Origin: Antilocapra americana
Taxonomy: Eukaryota > Chordata > Mammalia > Artiodactyla > Antilocapridae
Length of the DNA stretch: 64,000 nt
Assembly: GCA_007570785.1 (NCBI GenBank)
Contig: ML661885.1
Span: 18,293,119 to 18,357,118, forward strand
Direction: 5' to 3'
Shown: piece after piece, positions 22,051 through 34,164 of the stretch
Layout of the letters: the number at the start of each line of letters is the position of its first letter
Position numbering within the stretch: position 1 is the first letter of the stretch
Translations under genes and position numbers: made by a program
Notes under the pieces: model-generated
What the model saw: the letters and a program-made list of their open reading frames with translations, nothing else
Told to the model about the DNA's origin: nothing
The model's database searches: none

Positions 22051-25000
22051 TGTCTTCTCTCTTGTTGAGTCTTGCCAGAAAAGCACACTTGTTCACCCAA
22101 TTATTTCTAGTACCCATTGGCCAGCTTCCCTGGACCCCAGGCAATTTGCCAATAGAAAAAAAAAAAAAAAAGACCAGTGTTAGAAACCTGGGAATGGACC
22201 TTATGTGACCTCAAAACACATGTGCTTATCTTGCTTTGTGCTAAGAAAAAAATAAAAATTATTGCAAGAACAAAAGCCTGCAATTTTCCTATGTTCTCAC
22301 TTGGGCTATACTCAAAAAAACAAATTTTTTAAGTGATGATTTTAATCACTGGCTTATAGTGAGATCAGAAAAGAATTATCTAGCATATCTCCAACTTAAC
22401 ACTGGGAACCATAATAGGAAACGTATGTAAAATATCAGTTTTCTCAAAACAAATATTTATCCATGGGGAGCAAGGGGTGGGGAGGAGAGAATTTAAGCTT
22501 TATGTTTGTTGAGCTTCAGACTGATAGAACTATTACATAGAAATAAACATAACAATATATCATGATTAGTTATGACAGATTGGCACCACTCTCAAATTAA
22601 TCCAGACATTTAGACCTTCAAAGCGGGTCACTATTTTTTGGACTAAAGCAGCAATTAATAAATCAATCTTATCCCACAGAGTGATTGATTAGCACTTTTC
22701 ACAAAATGTATAGTAAATGACTATCTAATCAAAGGAAATAAAACTATTCATAGATCTTCTTTTAATTTGAATTCTCTCCAATTATAAACAGATTTTTCTT
22801 TCCTCTGGCCAGATCTAAATGCATTTAATACTCTATGGATAGTAAAATGTTTCAGACTGACAAAATAGCCACAGTCTGTAACCTCTATTGGAAAAGGCTT
22901 TGATTACAGTAAAATTACACAAAAATGTGTCATTAAAAGGCATTGGACAGACATAAAATCTAACCTTTGGAGCTGAAGAATACTTGAGATTCTCTTCATG
23001 ATCATGCAAGGGGAAATTCTTTGCTATGGAATAGCTATTTTCCTGTTAAGCAGGCTATTTCATCAATGATTTATTCCTGAGATGTAATAGGTCGTTTAAA
23101 ATGGTGGTTTAAAAGTTGGGCCTTTTTGTTTAATTTTCTCACAGGCGGTTAGTAATTATCATGGTCCCGCAGTTTCTCTGGAATGCCGTGGAGGGTCAAA
23201 TGGCAATGGAGCCCTGCTTTATAGGGTAATTAAGACAGTCGACATGGTTATTAAATACATCATGCTAAACTAAACTGGAATGCTGTGAAATAAAATCCAA
23301 AATCATAAATAAAACTTGGGTATTCCAGCAAAGGGATATATGTGAAAAGGAGGAGCTTTATGCTCTCAGAATTGCAATAAATAGCTCTTGCCCACTCAGA
23401 CTTACTAAAACCTGACTACCAAAAGCCTCCGGATTTGTCTTTTAGAGAGTGATACTGAAATCAATGCTATAACGCCACATATTTTTGAAGTTCCAATTCC
23501 CACTACTTCCTATTACATAAAACAACCTAAGAATGCTTTGAAAGGAATCATTCTTCCCAGATTCCTTATTCCAAAGACCAAATGCTGGAAAAGGTATGAT
23601 ACATTAAGTGATCCAATGTAAGTTTGGTATGACCATCAAATGAATTTTAGACTTAAAAAAAGAAATCAAGATTCTTTCCCTTTGTAAGGTCTTTCCAATG
23701 ACCACTCATCACTGTATATTCATGCTGCCTTTCAGAATTCAGACCAGAAACCAAAGAAACCAATAACAGGCTATATGAAGGCTTGCTGAAGTTGGTAATT
23801 CTAAATAGTGGTGATAGGTAAATATCGTCATCAGTCGAGATATGTCTTCCAATGATGTGTCTATCTTGTTGTCATAAGCTTTCAAACTCAAGAGCCGAAG
23901 GCTTTGGTAATTTAATTTCTTTCCAGAAAATGTGATGAGTACACAAAAATGCTGGCAAAAGGGCTGGACCAAATGAGAGCAGAAAAAAAACACAACCTTT
24001 CCAAGCTACAATGTGCTGCCTACAAGAGATTTTAAATTATTCTTCCCTTGCGTATCACTTGGAAATCTTTTTTTTTTTCTGTATGCATGTTTATAGGCAA
24101 ATTCATTGGTTTACTAGGCAAAGGAAAATAACTAGTCTTAAATAGGGGAAATAAATATTTCCAATTCTAGCTGTAAAACTAGAAGCCAAAATGTGTAGTT
24201 GACAGGCACAGAGCCAGCTGACTTCAGATCACTAGCCTTTCCTTAAAATCAGTCTTCCTATTTCCACATGGAACACATTTTAAGTTAACAATGTGTAGTT
24301 TGGCAAAGGAATTGTTTTTCTTTGGCATGAAACGGTTGTCTCGTTTTTTAAAAATGTATTTTCTGCCTGCTTCTATATACACTGTATGTCAACATTCTCT
24401 GGAACTTTACAAATGTTTGTTACATCAGGAAAGTTTTAGATAATTACTTTTTTTTTTTGAGTTTTGCCTAAATAGGAAAAAGTATATTTAACACCTTCAT
24501 ACGCTTATGCTTATGCCTCATATATTCTGAACATGGCTAAAATATACCTTGAAATGCATATTGAATGGTGATTGAACTATATAGCATTCTTTGGAAATAC
24601 TATCCTCTCATAGAAGTCATTTAAATTTTCTTTGATGAGTATTTTTTACAGGATATACTGACAGTGTACAACCTGAAAATAAATCTGGCCGTTTCCTTCT
24701 CATCTCTCCATCGGAGTCTTAAAATTGAGTCATTCTATCCACAATATATTTATAGTGCTGAAAACAGAGTGGAAAGCTAACCCATTCAAATGTTTGCAGG
24801 CTCCCCCACTCCCTCCATTTCTGGCTACTGTCGCAGAAAACTCAAAAGCAGAAATGCAAATTTTCAGACACTGGTTCCACACGAAACAGGACAGACGGCT
24901 GCACCAGCTACTGTTGTGAGACCACGTAGGACCACTGCTGCCTCCACATAAAGAAGGCCATTAAGTAGAAGTTGTTTATTTCTGCTTCTGCAGAAATCAT

Positions 25001-27670
25001 AAACACCAACCCCAAGCCTGACAGCGCAAGCTGTGCCGCAGTAAATTCTAGTACTTTGGCTGGCCATTCTAAGCTGCCCAGTAAAAGTTACTGTAGCTAA
25101 ATCCCATATACATTTCACGAAATAATCCTACTCAGAAGATGGTATCATATTCATGCACAGCAGGGTGTGCAAATGCCTATAAATCACATGTAGAATCTGA
25201 AATATCTATTTTAAAAAATCTGTGCAAATTTAACCATGACCCTTTGCCCAGACAATAGGCCTTCATATGCCTTGCAGCTTAGCAGACACCCAGGAATTCT
25301 GTTTGGAAGTGATAGCTACTGTCTATGTAATATTTAGGACCTATTCATGAGGCATCTGGCAGGAAATAAAAGGGTTTTCTCCACGAACATATGCTAAAGG
25401 ATGTGATCCTGTGCCGGCTCCTCCTCTTCTGATTTTTTGCAAATAGCACAACATAAGAGACGTTGTTTCTGGCTGCCCCGCTGCCTGTCATGGCTGTCAG
25501 GCGAAATCCCATGAATTATTGCTCTTCCAGATGTAAGAGATTTTCAGGCTGCCTTAAACTGCCTGTGGTTTGTGGTGCTGGAGAGGAGAGAAACGAGATT
25601 AAACTTCATCTCATCAGTGCAATCTGAAAAGATCACACAGAGGACTAATAATCAGGGCTTTTTCATTCCCGAGCCAGACTTGAGAGCTGTGTGTTTTTGT
25701 TTCAAGGTGATGTCACATTAAGCTTGTTGGAAGACAGTGATTAAGGTCAAACAATATTTGAGGAAGATCAAAAAATAAAAAAAAAAAAGAAAGTGTTCAG
25801 CCCTCTACTGATGCTTCCTTATTGCATTTGCTTAAAGGGGAAGGACTGATCATTTTCACTGACGGCAAAGAATAGGAAATGGATCTAGTCCTGTAATTCA
25901 AAGTTGTCAGCATTTCTTAACACAAGGTTAATGTGGGAAAAATTAGAAGTGTTCCCATAAAATTAAAGCTCTCCTGCTCATTGTAATTTAGACGATGCAT
26001 TCATCACCATCAAAAAAAAAAATCAAGTGTCATTTTTTGTTATCTGTAAAGGTCAATTTTGAAGTCTTGATTTTTTTTTTTTTATTCTATGGACATGTCA
26101 TAGGGAGTCTGGAAATATTCATTAAAAAATCAGCAGGTGATAGTAATGCTCACTGATATGTAGAGTTTTTAAAAGACATTTTAGTTTGATTCCCCCTCCA
26201 AAAAATGCACTCATATACTGCCTCCCCCATAAGTGGTAAATAGCAGCAGATTCAATAACCCCAGTTACCAACATTTAACTAAAGGTTTTCATAACTGTTT
26301 CCAGAATGACTCAGAAAATAAATCACACCCTTTCCCATTTGTACAGTTTGAGTCCTCAGGGAGAAAACTTATAACTCATTACATTTCCATTCCCTTTGAT
26401 CAAATACCACATACAGCACCTGGATATTATAATTTTAAATAATAGTTATGACACAAACTAGGATAATGCTTAAAAACCTACGAATCTTAATATGGTTGCT
26501 ATTAGTTCTTATCATTTATGGCATGGAGAAATCATGAGTGGTTTTGCAGCATTTTTCTAGAGCTCTATTAGCAAAATATTAATTATAGATCAAGAAAACA
26601 TGCTTTTTAAAAAACACCTGGAAATAATCGACAAATATATATGTCTTAGATCAGAACATAATTGCCCCAATTCAACCTGTATAACTTTTTCTTTTTTAAG
26701 CTGTAGCCTGTTTAAGTAATGGGGTAGGCTACCAGATGTAAACCCTCCCAGGCCAGCTTTTTTTTTCCATTTCAGCTCAGGTACCTCACAAAGTTTCTCT
26801 AATGGAAGGGATCCCAGTGAAACAATGATGAAAACCACAGGTACCAATGGCTTAGATGAAAGCATTTATGGCTTTCCATGCATTGCATTATAACAGAATG
26901 GGAAAAAAAAGCAGCCCTCCATTGAAAATGCATTAATTATTTGACACTGGTTTGCCTCAAAGTCATTTTTTACTATGGGATGCAAGTGAAAAATCACAGC
27001 TGAAAAACAGATCATCGTATGTGAGGTAGGCTCACAGGGTCTTTTCTTATGTTCTGTGTGAAGCTGTCTTGAACTGAAACCTATGCTCCTTAAGGATTAA
27101 GGGATTGAAAAGACTGAAGCTGCTGTCATTTAAACCTAGAGATACCCCAGCACAAAGGTGCGAAGTGGACTAAGCCAAGCTGACTCTTTCCCAGTTCAGT
27201 AAAGAAATAATTTTCCTGTAGAAAGTTTTACACTATTAACATTCCAAAGGTATTATCATCTTTAAAGCAAGTGGTCTTCTCTTGGCTTTTACTATGCATT
27301 GAATACTTGCAAACTTTGAAAAAGTGGACATGGTTTTAAATGATAATTTATGAACTCTGTAAATAACCCTTTATAGATGAGAAATATAAAGAAATTTTAA
27401 AGGAAAAAAATGATCCAATGAGGATCATCAGTGACTTGCATTTTCTTAAATTGGTATATTGTTGATTAAATATTTTGTGGAGTTTGGTATTGTATATGTG
27501 TTTATTGCTTATTTTTGAGAAAAATACTGATTTCCAAATCAATGAAATTTAAAAGTATTATTTTTCCTTCAAAATAGTGAAAAACAATATCTTTTCAGAA
27601 CAATAGAAAGTTATTTAGTTCCAACCATCTGTTTTCTTTCATGTGAGTTAAGTCAAAATGAAAGTTCAAA
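22051..27670. other. Long repeat-poor block (about 5.6 kb), no gene found
   Basis: I see no Bov-tA, BovB, CHR or L1 copy here, although the rest of the window averages more than one per 2 kb. The only low-complexity parts are short A or T runs (22158-22172, 24067-24079, 25774-25788, 26069-26083). The text is varied, with homeodomain-like TAATTA/TTAATTA motifs (for example 'gggtaattaagacagtcgac' near 23225) and GC-mixed segments at 24660-25130 and 25370-25760. Open frames are short and without domains. Best read as unique intergenic or intronic DNA that may hold conserved non-coding elements. Confidence 0.55.
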
Positions 27671-27830
27671 AAAATGCTTTATTTATTCATTGATTCAATT
27701 GTTCATTCAATGGTTATTGAGCACCTACTATGTGCCATGCAGTCAGGCCCTTCAGATGCAATAGTGCAGAAACAGACATAATTTTGTCCTCATGTCTAGT
27801 GAAATACACCTATGTTAAATGAATAAGCAA
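27671..27830 (+). mobile_element. Ancient mammalian repeat
   Basis: 'tttattcattgattcaattgttcattcaatgg' pattern, then 'ttgagcacctactatgtgcc', matching a widespread old mammalian repeat whose family I do not name. The same type recurs at 10625, 33946 and 37305. Confidence 0.55.
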
Positions 27831-27991
27831 GTAGCTATTTCAGCTACAGTGGTTACACATGCTGCAAAGGTGTTGCATAGAAAAGAACTGTGGAAATATG
27901 CAATTCATGTGAATGTGATGTTTGCAGACATTTGTGGTTTTATAGCTTGGCCATGAGAATGCAGTGATTTACCCCAAGTAATGCAACTGAA

Positions 27992-28208
27992 GGGCTTCCC
28001 TGTGGCTCAGATGGTAAAGAATCTGCCTGCAATGCAGGAGACCTGTGTTCTATCCCTGGGTCAGAAAAATCCCCTGGAGAAGGAAATGGCTACCCACTCC
28101 ACAATTCTTGCTCAAAGTATTCCATGGACAGAGGAGCCCGGCGAGCTACAGTCCATGGGATTGAAAAAGAGTCCAACACGACTGAGTGATTAACACTTTC
28201 ACTTTTTC
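27992..28208 (+). mobile_element. Bov-tA SINE
   Basis: Nearly canonical: 'ggcttccctgtggctcagat', 'tctgcctgcaatgcaggaga', 'cccctggagaaggaaatggc', 'gacagaggagcccggcgagc', ending 'taacactttcac'. Possible 7-bp TSD aactgaa at 27985-27991 and 28217-28223. Confidence 0.95.
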
Positions 28209-28878
28209 TTCAAAGTAACTGAAAGCTTTATTTGTATAGTTTCTAAAAACACACACAAAAAACTTTAAACAAAAGATCTGGAAAGGCTAAAATCTTTGTG
28301 TGATGATGTCAGAATTCTGGGTTTCATATTTAGTTTCTCTGTTAGGTAGGAAAAATAGTGAGTGAAAGAAGATATTATTTCCAGAATAAGCCATTTCTAA
28401 ATGGCTCATATTGATTACATCCATTCTCCCTTTGAAAAGCCATATGGAGAAAATAGATCATCTTAAAATATCAAGCCAAAAATCCTTAGTCACAAAACCT
28501 GAATTCTAACTTTTGATTTTTCCTCACATCAATAATCTACTCCAATCCTTCTCAGATATTCTCACATTTCTAATCTACTCTTTCTATTCAGAGTGTAGCA
28601 TCATTTTCTTGTCTCCAATTTGATAATAGTTTGGGTATTTCCTATCTTTTCAATCTTTTATCCTCTGGATTTTACTTCTTTTCTTTACATTGTTGCTACT
28701 ATTTAGCTAATTTTTTGCTACTTATTTTTCATGCCTTCACTTAAGTACAAGTGGGTAATGACTTGTTTTATTTGATTAATTTTGGTGAAACTCAATAACA
28801 TAAAGTATACAGATCATCTGTCTACATAGATCAAAAGAGGCTGGCTTGCTTTTTGTTTGAACCACTCAACACAGTTCC
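28209..28878. other. Unassigned non-coding DNA
   Basis: No gene or repeat recognised. Confidence 0.45.
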
Positions 28879-28879
28879 C

Positions 28880-29364
28880 TTTATTTTTTAATTTAATTTT
28901 TATTTTATACTGAGGTATAATTGATTTATAATGTGTTACTTATAAGTGTAAGCAAAACAATTCAGTTATACATATACATATATCTATTATTTTTCAAAGT
29001 ATTTTCCCATATAGGTTATTAAAGAATATTGAGTAGAGTTCCCTGTATTATACAGTTGGTTATCTGTTTTATATATACTAGTGTGCATATGTTAATCCCA
29101 AACTCCTAATTTATCCCTAGCCATACTCCATTTTGGGCTTCCCTTGTGGCTCAGCTGTAGAGAATCTGCCTGCAATGCAAGAGACCTGGGTTCCATCCCT
29201 GGGTTGGGAAGATCCCACGGAGAAAGGAAAGGCTACCCACTCCAGTATTCTGGCCTGGAGAATTCCATGAACTATATAGTCCATGGGCTCACCAAGAGTC
29301 GGACATGACTGAGCAACTTTCACTTTAATACTCCATCTTTCCCCCTTGGTAACGGTAAATTTGT
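28880..29364 (-). mobile_element. L1 3' part (minus arm of a second 5'-inverted L1), split by Bov-tA
   Basis: Reverse-complement L1 3' UTR: 'tgaggtataattgatttata', 'ccatataggttattaaagaa', 'agttccctgtattatacagt', 'cccaaactcctaatttatcc'. After the Bov-tA it resumes with 'cccccttggtaacggtaaat' and 'ttgtttttgatag', and then meets plus-strand L1 sequence. Confidence 0.85.
29123..29336 (+). mobile_element. Bov-tA SINE with TSD, nested in L1
   Basis: Element at about 29134-29326: 'gggcttcccttgtggctcag', 'tctgcctgcaatgcaagaga', 'ggttgggaagatcccacgga', 'gtcggacatgactgagcaac', 'tttcacttt'. A perfect 9-bp TSD atactccat at 29123-29131 and 29328-29336 extends a few more bases with one mismatch. Confidence 0.93.
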
Positions 29365-29465
29365 TTTTGATAGAGAAAGACAAATATCATATGATACCAT
29401 TTATATGTGGAATCTAAAAAAATGATACAAATGAACTCATTTACAAAACAAAAACAGGCTCACAG
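29365..29465 (+). mobile_element. L1 piece (plus arm of 5'-inverted L1)
   Basis: 'agagaaagacaaatatcata', 'atttatatgtggaatctaaa', 'caaatgaactcatttacaaa' and 'aacaggctcacag' is L1 sequence that normally lies just upstream of the piece at 29340-29364, here in the opposite orientation. Confidence 0.8.
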
Positions 29466-30351
29466 AGCCTTTAAGGGCTTTCAAATTTTTGTTCCATTTC
29501 AGTCATTCTTACCTCTGCTCTTAAACATGAGTCCTTCACCTTAACTGAGTTCAGCTTCACTCAACTTTCAATCAAGTCACTCATAACTGAAAAATCTTCA
29601 AGTGTTCTCCTGTGTAACATCCAAATTTTACAGAGTGAGTACTATACTTAATTTTCCAAACATGAGTGATGATTAAAGAGAAAGGTGTAATGAGGTTGAA
29701 TTTAGGAAGCGGTATTTATTTTTGGTAAAAAATAATAATAGATGTTTATTGTCTAATGGTTGCCAAAATATAGAAAAATATAAAAAAGTGAAAATAACCT
29801 CCAATCCAACAAAAGTGATCAAATTAATAGTTTTTACCACTTTAGTTTTCCCTATCATATGACGTATATCCTCAGAGGGAAAAACGTTGTTTATTTTCCT
29901 TCTGTTAATTTTAAAATAGTTGATGTAGAATTGCATGTTACAAAGTTCTTAGTAGAATGTAAATAAAAATTTACTTAAATGACAATGGCCATCGTCTTCT
30001 CTCTAATCTATTACAGTAAAGCTTTTACAAGATTAACCTGATGCTTTTCATTGCTGAAATTTGTGTTTGAATATTTTTGTAGGAATTGTTCAACCTCCCT
30101 ACCCTCATTATTGCTGCAAAACTGAAACATTTAACATTAAAAAAAAAAGTTTACAATGACCTCCTGACATGGAATAACACCTCTGATCATTCATTCGTTG
30201 TAAAGGAGAAAGTGCACATCTACTGTGCATTTTATTGGGTTGTATATCTGAAAAATCAAAGAAGCAGAAAACCGTGATCATGTCTTCAAGAAGCTTATAT
30301 GGTCTTTTAATTATTTTCAATATTTTACTAATAAAAAAATTCATTCTAATA
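29466..30351. other. Unassigned AT-rich DNA
   Basis: No gene or repeat recognised. Confidence 0.45.
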
Positions 30352-30842
30352 TTGTATTAGTTGCTTAGTTATGTCTGACTCTTTGCGACTCCATGGACTG
30401 TAACCCACCAGGTTCCTCTGTCCATGGGATTTTTCGAGGCAGGAATACTGGAGTGAGTTGCCATTTCCTTCTCCAGAGAATCTTTCTGCTGCTGCTGTTA
30501 AGTCACGTCAGTCGTGTCCAACTCTGTGCGACCCCATAGATAGCAGCCCACCTGGCTCCTCTGTCCCTGGGATTCTTCAGGCAAGAACACTAGAGTGGGT
30601 TGCCATTTCCTTCTCCAGTGCATGAAAGTGCAAAGTGAGAGTGAAGTCATTCAATCGCGTCTGACTCTTAGCGACCCCACGGACTGAAGCCTACCAGGCT
30701 CCTCCGTCCATGAGATATTCCAGGCAAGGGTACTGGAGTGGGTTGCCAGTGCCTTCTCCTGGGGATCTTCCTGACCCAGGGATTAAACTCAGGTGTCCTG
30801 CATTGCAGGCAGTCTCTTTAGCATCTGAGATACCAGGGAAGC
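30352..30842 (-). mobile_element. Bov-tA SINE split by a Bov-A2
   Basis: Minus-strand Bov-tA in two pieces: 30352-30486 ('tctgactctttgcgactcca' to 'ttccttctccagagaatctt') and 30762-30842 ('atcttcctgacccagggatt', 'gtcctgcattgcaggcagtc', 'agcatctgagataccaggga'). The pieces are collinear around the younger insertion. Confidence 0.92.
30487..30761 (-). mobile_element. Bov-A2/ART2A dimeric SINE nested in Bov-tA
   Basis: Starts with the tail ctgctgctgctgttaagtca, unit one 'cgtgtccaactctgtgcgac', a GTGAGAGTGAAG linker, unit two 'gactgaagcctaccaggctc', and ends 'gttgccagtgccttctcc'. Bases around both ends (agaatctttc and gggatcttcc) are an imperfect TSD candidate. Confidence 0.9.
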
Positions 30843-32039
30843 AAGTAAAATCTAAACAATAAAATGAAAATGTCACAACTTCATATCACCTACTAAGAGA
30901 TACAGTGAAGAAATGTGTACTTTATTTAATATTTTAAAAATTCTAGTCCACACTCTTCTATGAGTCTGTGAATGTTAAGTTGGCTCTATTAACAGCAAAT
31001 TGTATTGCATGTTCCTAATGACTTCATACAACTGCTACTCCCTACTACATTCAAGTTATTTTTTTTTCTCTAAAGAAATGGAATTTTAAAAATCTTACAA
31101 ATTGTGTTTGATGACATACCAAACAAAAGTATGAATACTGAAAAGTATTCCACTATCTCAAATTTGCATGTGACTATGGGAAGGAGGGGCAGTTTTCACA
31201 GAGGTCTATGGTTTTCCAGCTGTAGATACTACTTTGGTCAAAGGTTACCATTTAAAACCTTGAAATCCTATCTTGAAGATTCAGACACCCACTCTAGGAG
31301 TAGAAGTAATTCCATTTCTGTACTTCATGTGCCTCTTGAGGCCAGATCTGCCAGTAAATGCTTAATTGGGTTGGAAGATAGTGGATAGTACCAGTTTATC
31401 ATACAGGCAACTGACACAAAACTTTTTCACTTATCTGAGGTTGGGCTGTGTCTGGGTTCAGAGATGAAAGGTCAGTTCTTTATCCACTAAGTCCCCTAGA
31501 CATTCCAAAATCCCCAGTACATTACAAATTTGAACAGTTTAAGCTCTCTTAAATAAAGAATCTCTTCTCTGGGTAAAGTATACAGTGTATATAGATACAG
31601 TGGAAAAGAAACATGTGAAAGGTCGCAGCCATGACCTTTTAACATCAATAGTTTTATTTATAGCCAGGCTCTTAGTCTATAGGGCTTAATATAAAAGCAA
31701 GAAGAAAGACAAAGGTATCTGGTTAGCTTTATAATAGCTATCCAGTTATATAAAATTTGTCTTTTTACTCTTGAGCTGAGAATAAAAAATTATAATTAAA
31801 GTGATGGCTGTTTCAAAGTAAAGAATAACGTTTCTCAATCATTTTTAATTGGACACATTCCATTTCTCTCTTTACGTGGCCTAAAGGAATCTACAAGGTT
31901 TTAAAGAAAAAGATTTATTTCTTCATTTGTGTGATTCATTTTTAAAAAACAAAAATAACATTATTTTATTTTTATTGCTACCTGTCTCCTTGTCACCTAT
32001 GTGGTGTCTTGCTGTGTTTAAAGTTACGCATACAAGTGT
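30843..32039. other. Unassigned non-coding DNA
   Basis: No gene or repeat recognised. A 94-codon frame at 31104-31388 has no domain or compositional sign of coding. A small 7-bp-arm hairpin lies at 31618-31639. Confidence 0.45.
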
Positions 32040-32125
32040 TGTAGATTACAGTAGTTGAAACCATGTTTCATGGAACTTTAGTAGTTTCAGAAATTTGGCA
32101 AACATAGATGTGCATGCATATTTTT
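32040..32125. repeat. Direct repeat, copy A
   Basis: About 80 bases starting 'gtagattacagtagttgaaa' and 'ccatgtttcatggaacttta', repeated at 32725-32810. The middle 32 bases are identical and differences elsewhere are mainly transitions. Confidence 0.85.
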
Positions 32126-32359
32126 GGTTTTCAAGGTAGTTCTCAAGGACTTTGAAGAAATGTTTAAGGTGCACTGAGAAGTTCAGAGAGGTGGGGAAAT
32201 CCACACCGGGAGCAAAGTGTGAAACAAAGCTGGAGAACAGGTCATCAAGGGCTCCATGTGACAAGCCAGAGAAGATGTCTTGACCTAAAGGAAGTCTGGA
32301 AAGGTTTCATATGGAAGAGAGCCTGATCTTAGTTCTCAACTATCTTCTGGGATAGTTAC

Positions 32360-32715
32360 AAGAAGTCCCCTATGTACAAACCTTCAAGTTGTGAACTCAT
32401 AAGGATGTGAGCATGTATTCCATCAGTATCAGGCATGAGTGAAATTGTTTTCCGTCTTTTACTGTTGACGATCTTTCAGCTCTACCATCTCCCACCACCA
32501 CCCCCTTCTCCAGTCAGTAGCTCTTCTTGCTTGTTCACTCAACGCCAGCTCCTGTACGCCAGCTGCAGTACTGTGTTACTGTACTTTTCAAGGTACTATA
32601 CTATTAGACTAAAAATATTTTCTTTGCTTCTGTTATGTATGTATTTTTCTGTGAAAAGTATCATGAACCTTTTACAGTACACTACTAGGTAGCTGACTGT
32701 GTTCTTTAGTTACCT
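32360..32715 (+). mobile_element. Possible DNA-transposon remnant (Tigger-like)
   Basis: 'aagtcccctatgtacaaacc', 'ttcaagttgtgaactcataa', 'ctcttcttgcttgttcactc', 'tactgtacttttcaaggtac' recall an interspersed repeat I associate with pogo/Tigger-like elements in laurasiatherians. The family is uncertain. The frame at 32435-32692 lies inside it. Confidence 0.4.
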
Positions 32716-32724
32716 AAGAGAGCT

Positions 32725-32810
32725 GTAGATTACAGCAACTGAAACCATGTTTCATGGAACTTTAGTAGTTTTGGAAATATAGCAAATACAGACATATGCA
32801 TTCTTTTTCT
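32725..32810. repeat. Direct repeat, copy B
   Basis: 'gtagattacagcaactgaaa', 'ccatgtttcatggaacttta', 'gtagttttggaaat'. Same orientation as copy A, about 685 bp downstream. Confidence 0.85.
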
Positions 32811-32875
32811 AGTTATCTAGTTATTTTTAAAGGATATCTGCTTGATCATTAAGTTTTAAAGAGACCTTCGGTAAA

Positions 32876-33072
32876 CTGCTGCTGTTTAGTCGCTAAGTTG
32901 TGTCCTACTCTTTTGTGGCCCAATGGACTCTAGCCCTCCAGGATCCTCTGTCCATGGGATTTCCCAGGTTTGCCATTTCCTTCTCCAGGGGATCTTCACC
33001 ACCCAGGGATCGAACCTTTGATCTCCTGCATTGGCAGGCAGATTCTTTACCCCTGAATCACCAGGGAAGCCA
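32876..33072 (-). mobile_element. Bov-tA SINE
   Basis: 'tgctgctgtttagtcgctaa', 'tggactctagccctccagga', 'ccatttccttctccagggga', 'gatctcctgcattggcaggc', 'accagggaagcc'. About 20 bases of the usual middle are missing ('gatttcccaggtttgccatt'). Confidence 0.93.
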
Positions 33073-33134
33073 GTATTTTTGACCTAATAGTGGGTAAAAA
33101 CCCAAAGTATCAAAACTGATGAGATACTGAGAAT

Positions 33135-33350
33135 CTTAGAACAGGTTCTGAATCCAGATAGTCCTGGATTTGAGCCTCTAGTCAAAGACCCCCTTGATAT
33201 GTGGCTTTGACCAGTGGCTGATCTTCTGTAAGCCTCCTTTTCTTAAAATGAGAATAACATATAATGTAAAGTGTGAAAAATTGAGGCATTAATGAGTTCA
33301 TTTATTTAAATGACAGGGCTGGTTTATAATAAGCATTCACTTCATCTTAA
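33135..33350 (+). mobile_element. MIR-like remnant
   Basis: 'ctggatttgagcctctagtc', 'tgatatgtggctttgaccag', 'cttcttaaaatgagaataac'-like text and 'aatgagttca' follow a sense MIR, strongly diverged. Confidence 0.5.
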
Positions 33351-33945
33351 TTTTTATTAGTATCATTGAATTAAATTCCATTTGGATAATGGAAGGTTTA
33401 GAAAATCAAGGTTATTGACAATATTTAGGCAACTAAATGCAGCATTAGATATCATTGACTATTCTTGTAGTCAATTTACATATCTCTAATATTTATCAGT
33501 AAATAGATTGGAAGAAAATTCTAACACATAGAAAGAAGAGCAATGACAAAATACTACTAGTGAAATTCATTTCCTTCAAATGTAACTTCCTTGTGGTATC
33601 CAGGAAGTGACTATTTTAACTTCCCAAGGAATGAAAGGGAAAAATTTGCTCACATTCTCTGCCAGAATTTTGTCAGACTGTATTAGACAACCATTCTGAT
33701 GTCATAACAGAATCAGAAATGGTGAAGTTATCAACCCTCCTTTCTCAGATCTTATCATAGAAGATCTAAGCAGCCCCCAGAGAATTACTCTTTTCTTTCC
33801 GCCCTACTCTGAGTTATGCTATGAATGAAAACTGGCTCAGCTGTAGGTTGGTACTTCAGTACCACCAAGACCCAACCCTTTATCACAAAGAATAATTTCT
33901 GGCTCACAACCTCACTTTTTCTTAGCTTCCATTGCTTCCTATTCT
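33351..33945. other. Unassigned non-coding DNA
   Basis: No gene or repeat recognised. Overlapping frames at 33785-34055 on both strands are shadows of each other. Confidence 0.45.
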
Positions 33946-34090
33946 TATTAGTCAGTCTAATTATTGAAAGCCTACCATGTGCCAAACTCTACATGAGGCC
34001 TTCAGGTAAACATGAACAAAGTCAGCCATGGATGCGTCTAGAAGGAAATAAATGAATTGATACATGCTTCACCTTCAAGGGACTATTCTC
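33946..34090 (+). mobile_element. Ancient mammalian repeat
   Basis: 'ttattgaaagcctaccatgtg', 'ccaaactctacatgaggcct' and 'ttcaccttcaagggactatt' follow the same old repeat as 27671-27830. Confidence 0.5.
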
Positions 34091-34164
34091 TGTTTATATG
34101 GTAGAGAATCTGATGGAATCTAGTGTTTCAAGTTTAAGATTTTATGTTGTAGAAGGCAGATGGC

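Noticed and set aside
31104..31388. 94-codon plus-strand frame outside recognised repeats
   Set aside because: No domain, no plausible splice context identified, and length is within chance for this base composition.
31618..31639. 7-bp-arm hairpin aaaggtc...gaccttt
   Set aside because: Too short to be more than chance in 64 kb and without a T-run or other context; bacterial-type terminators do not apply here.
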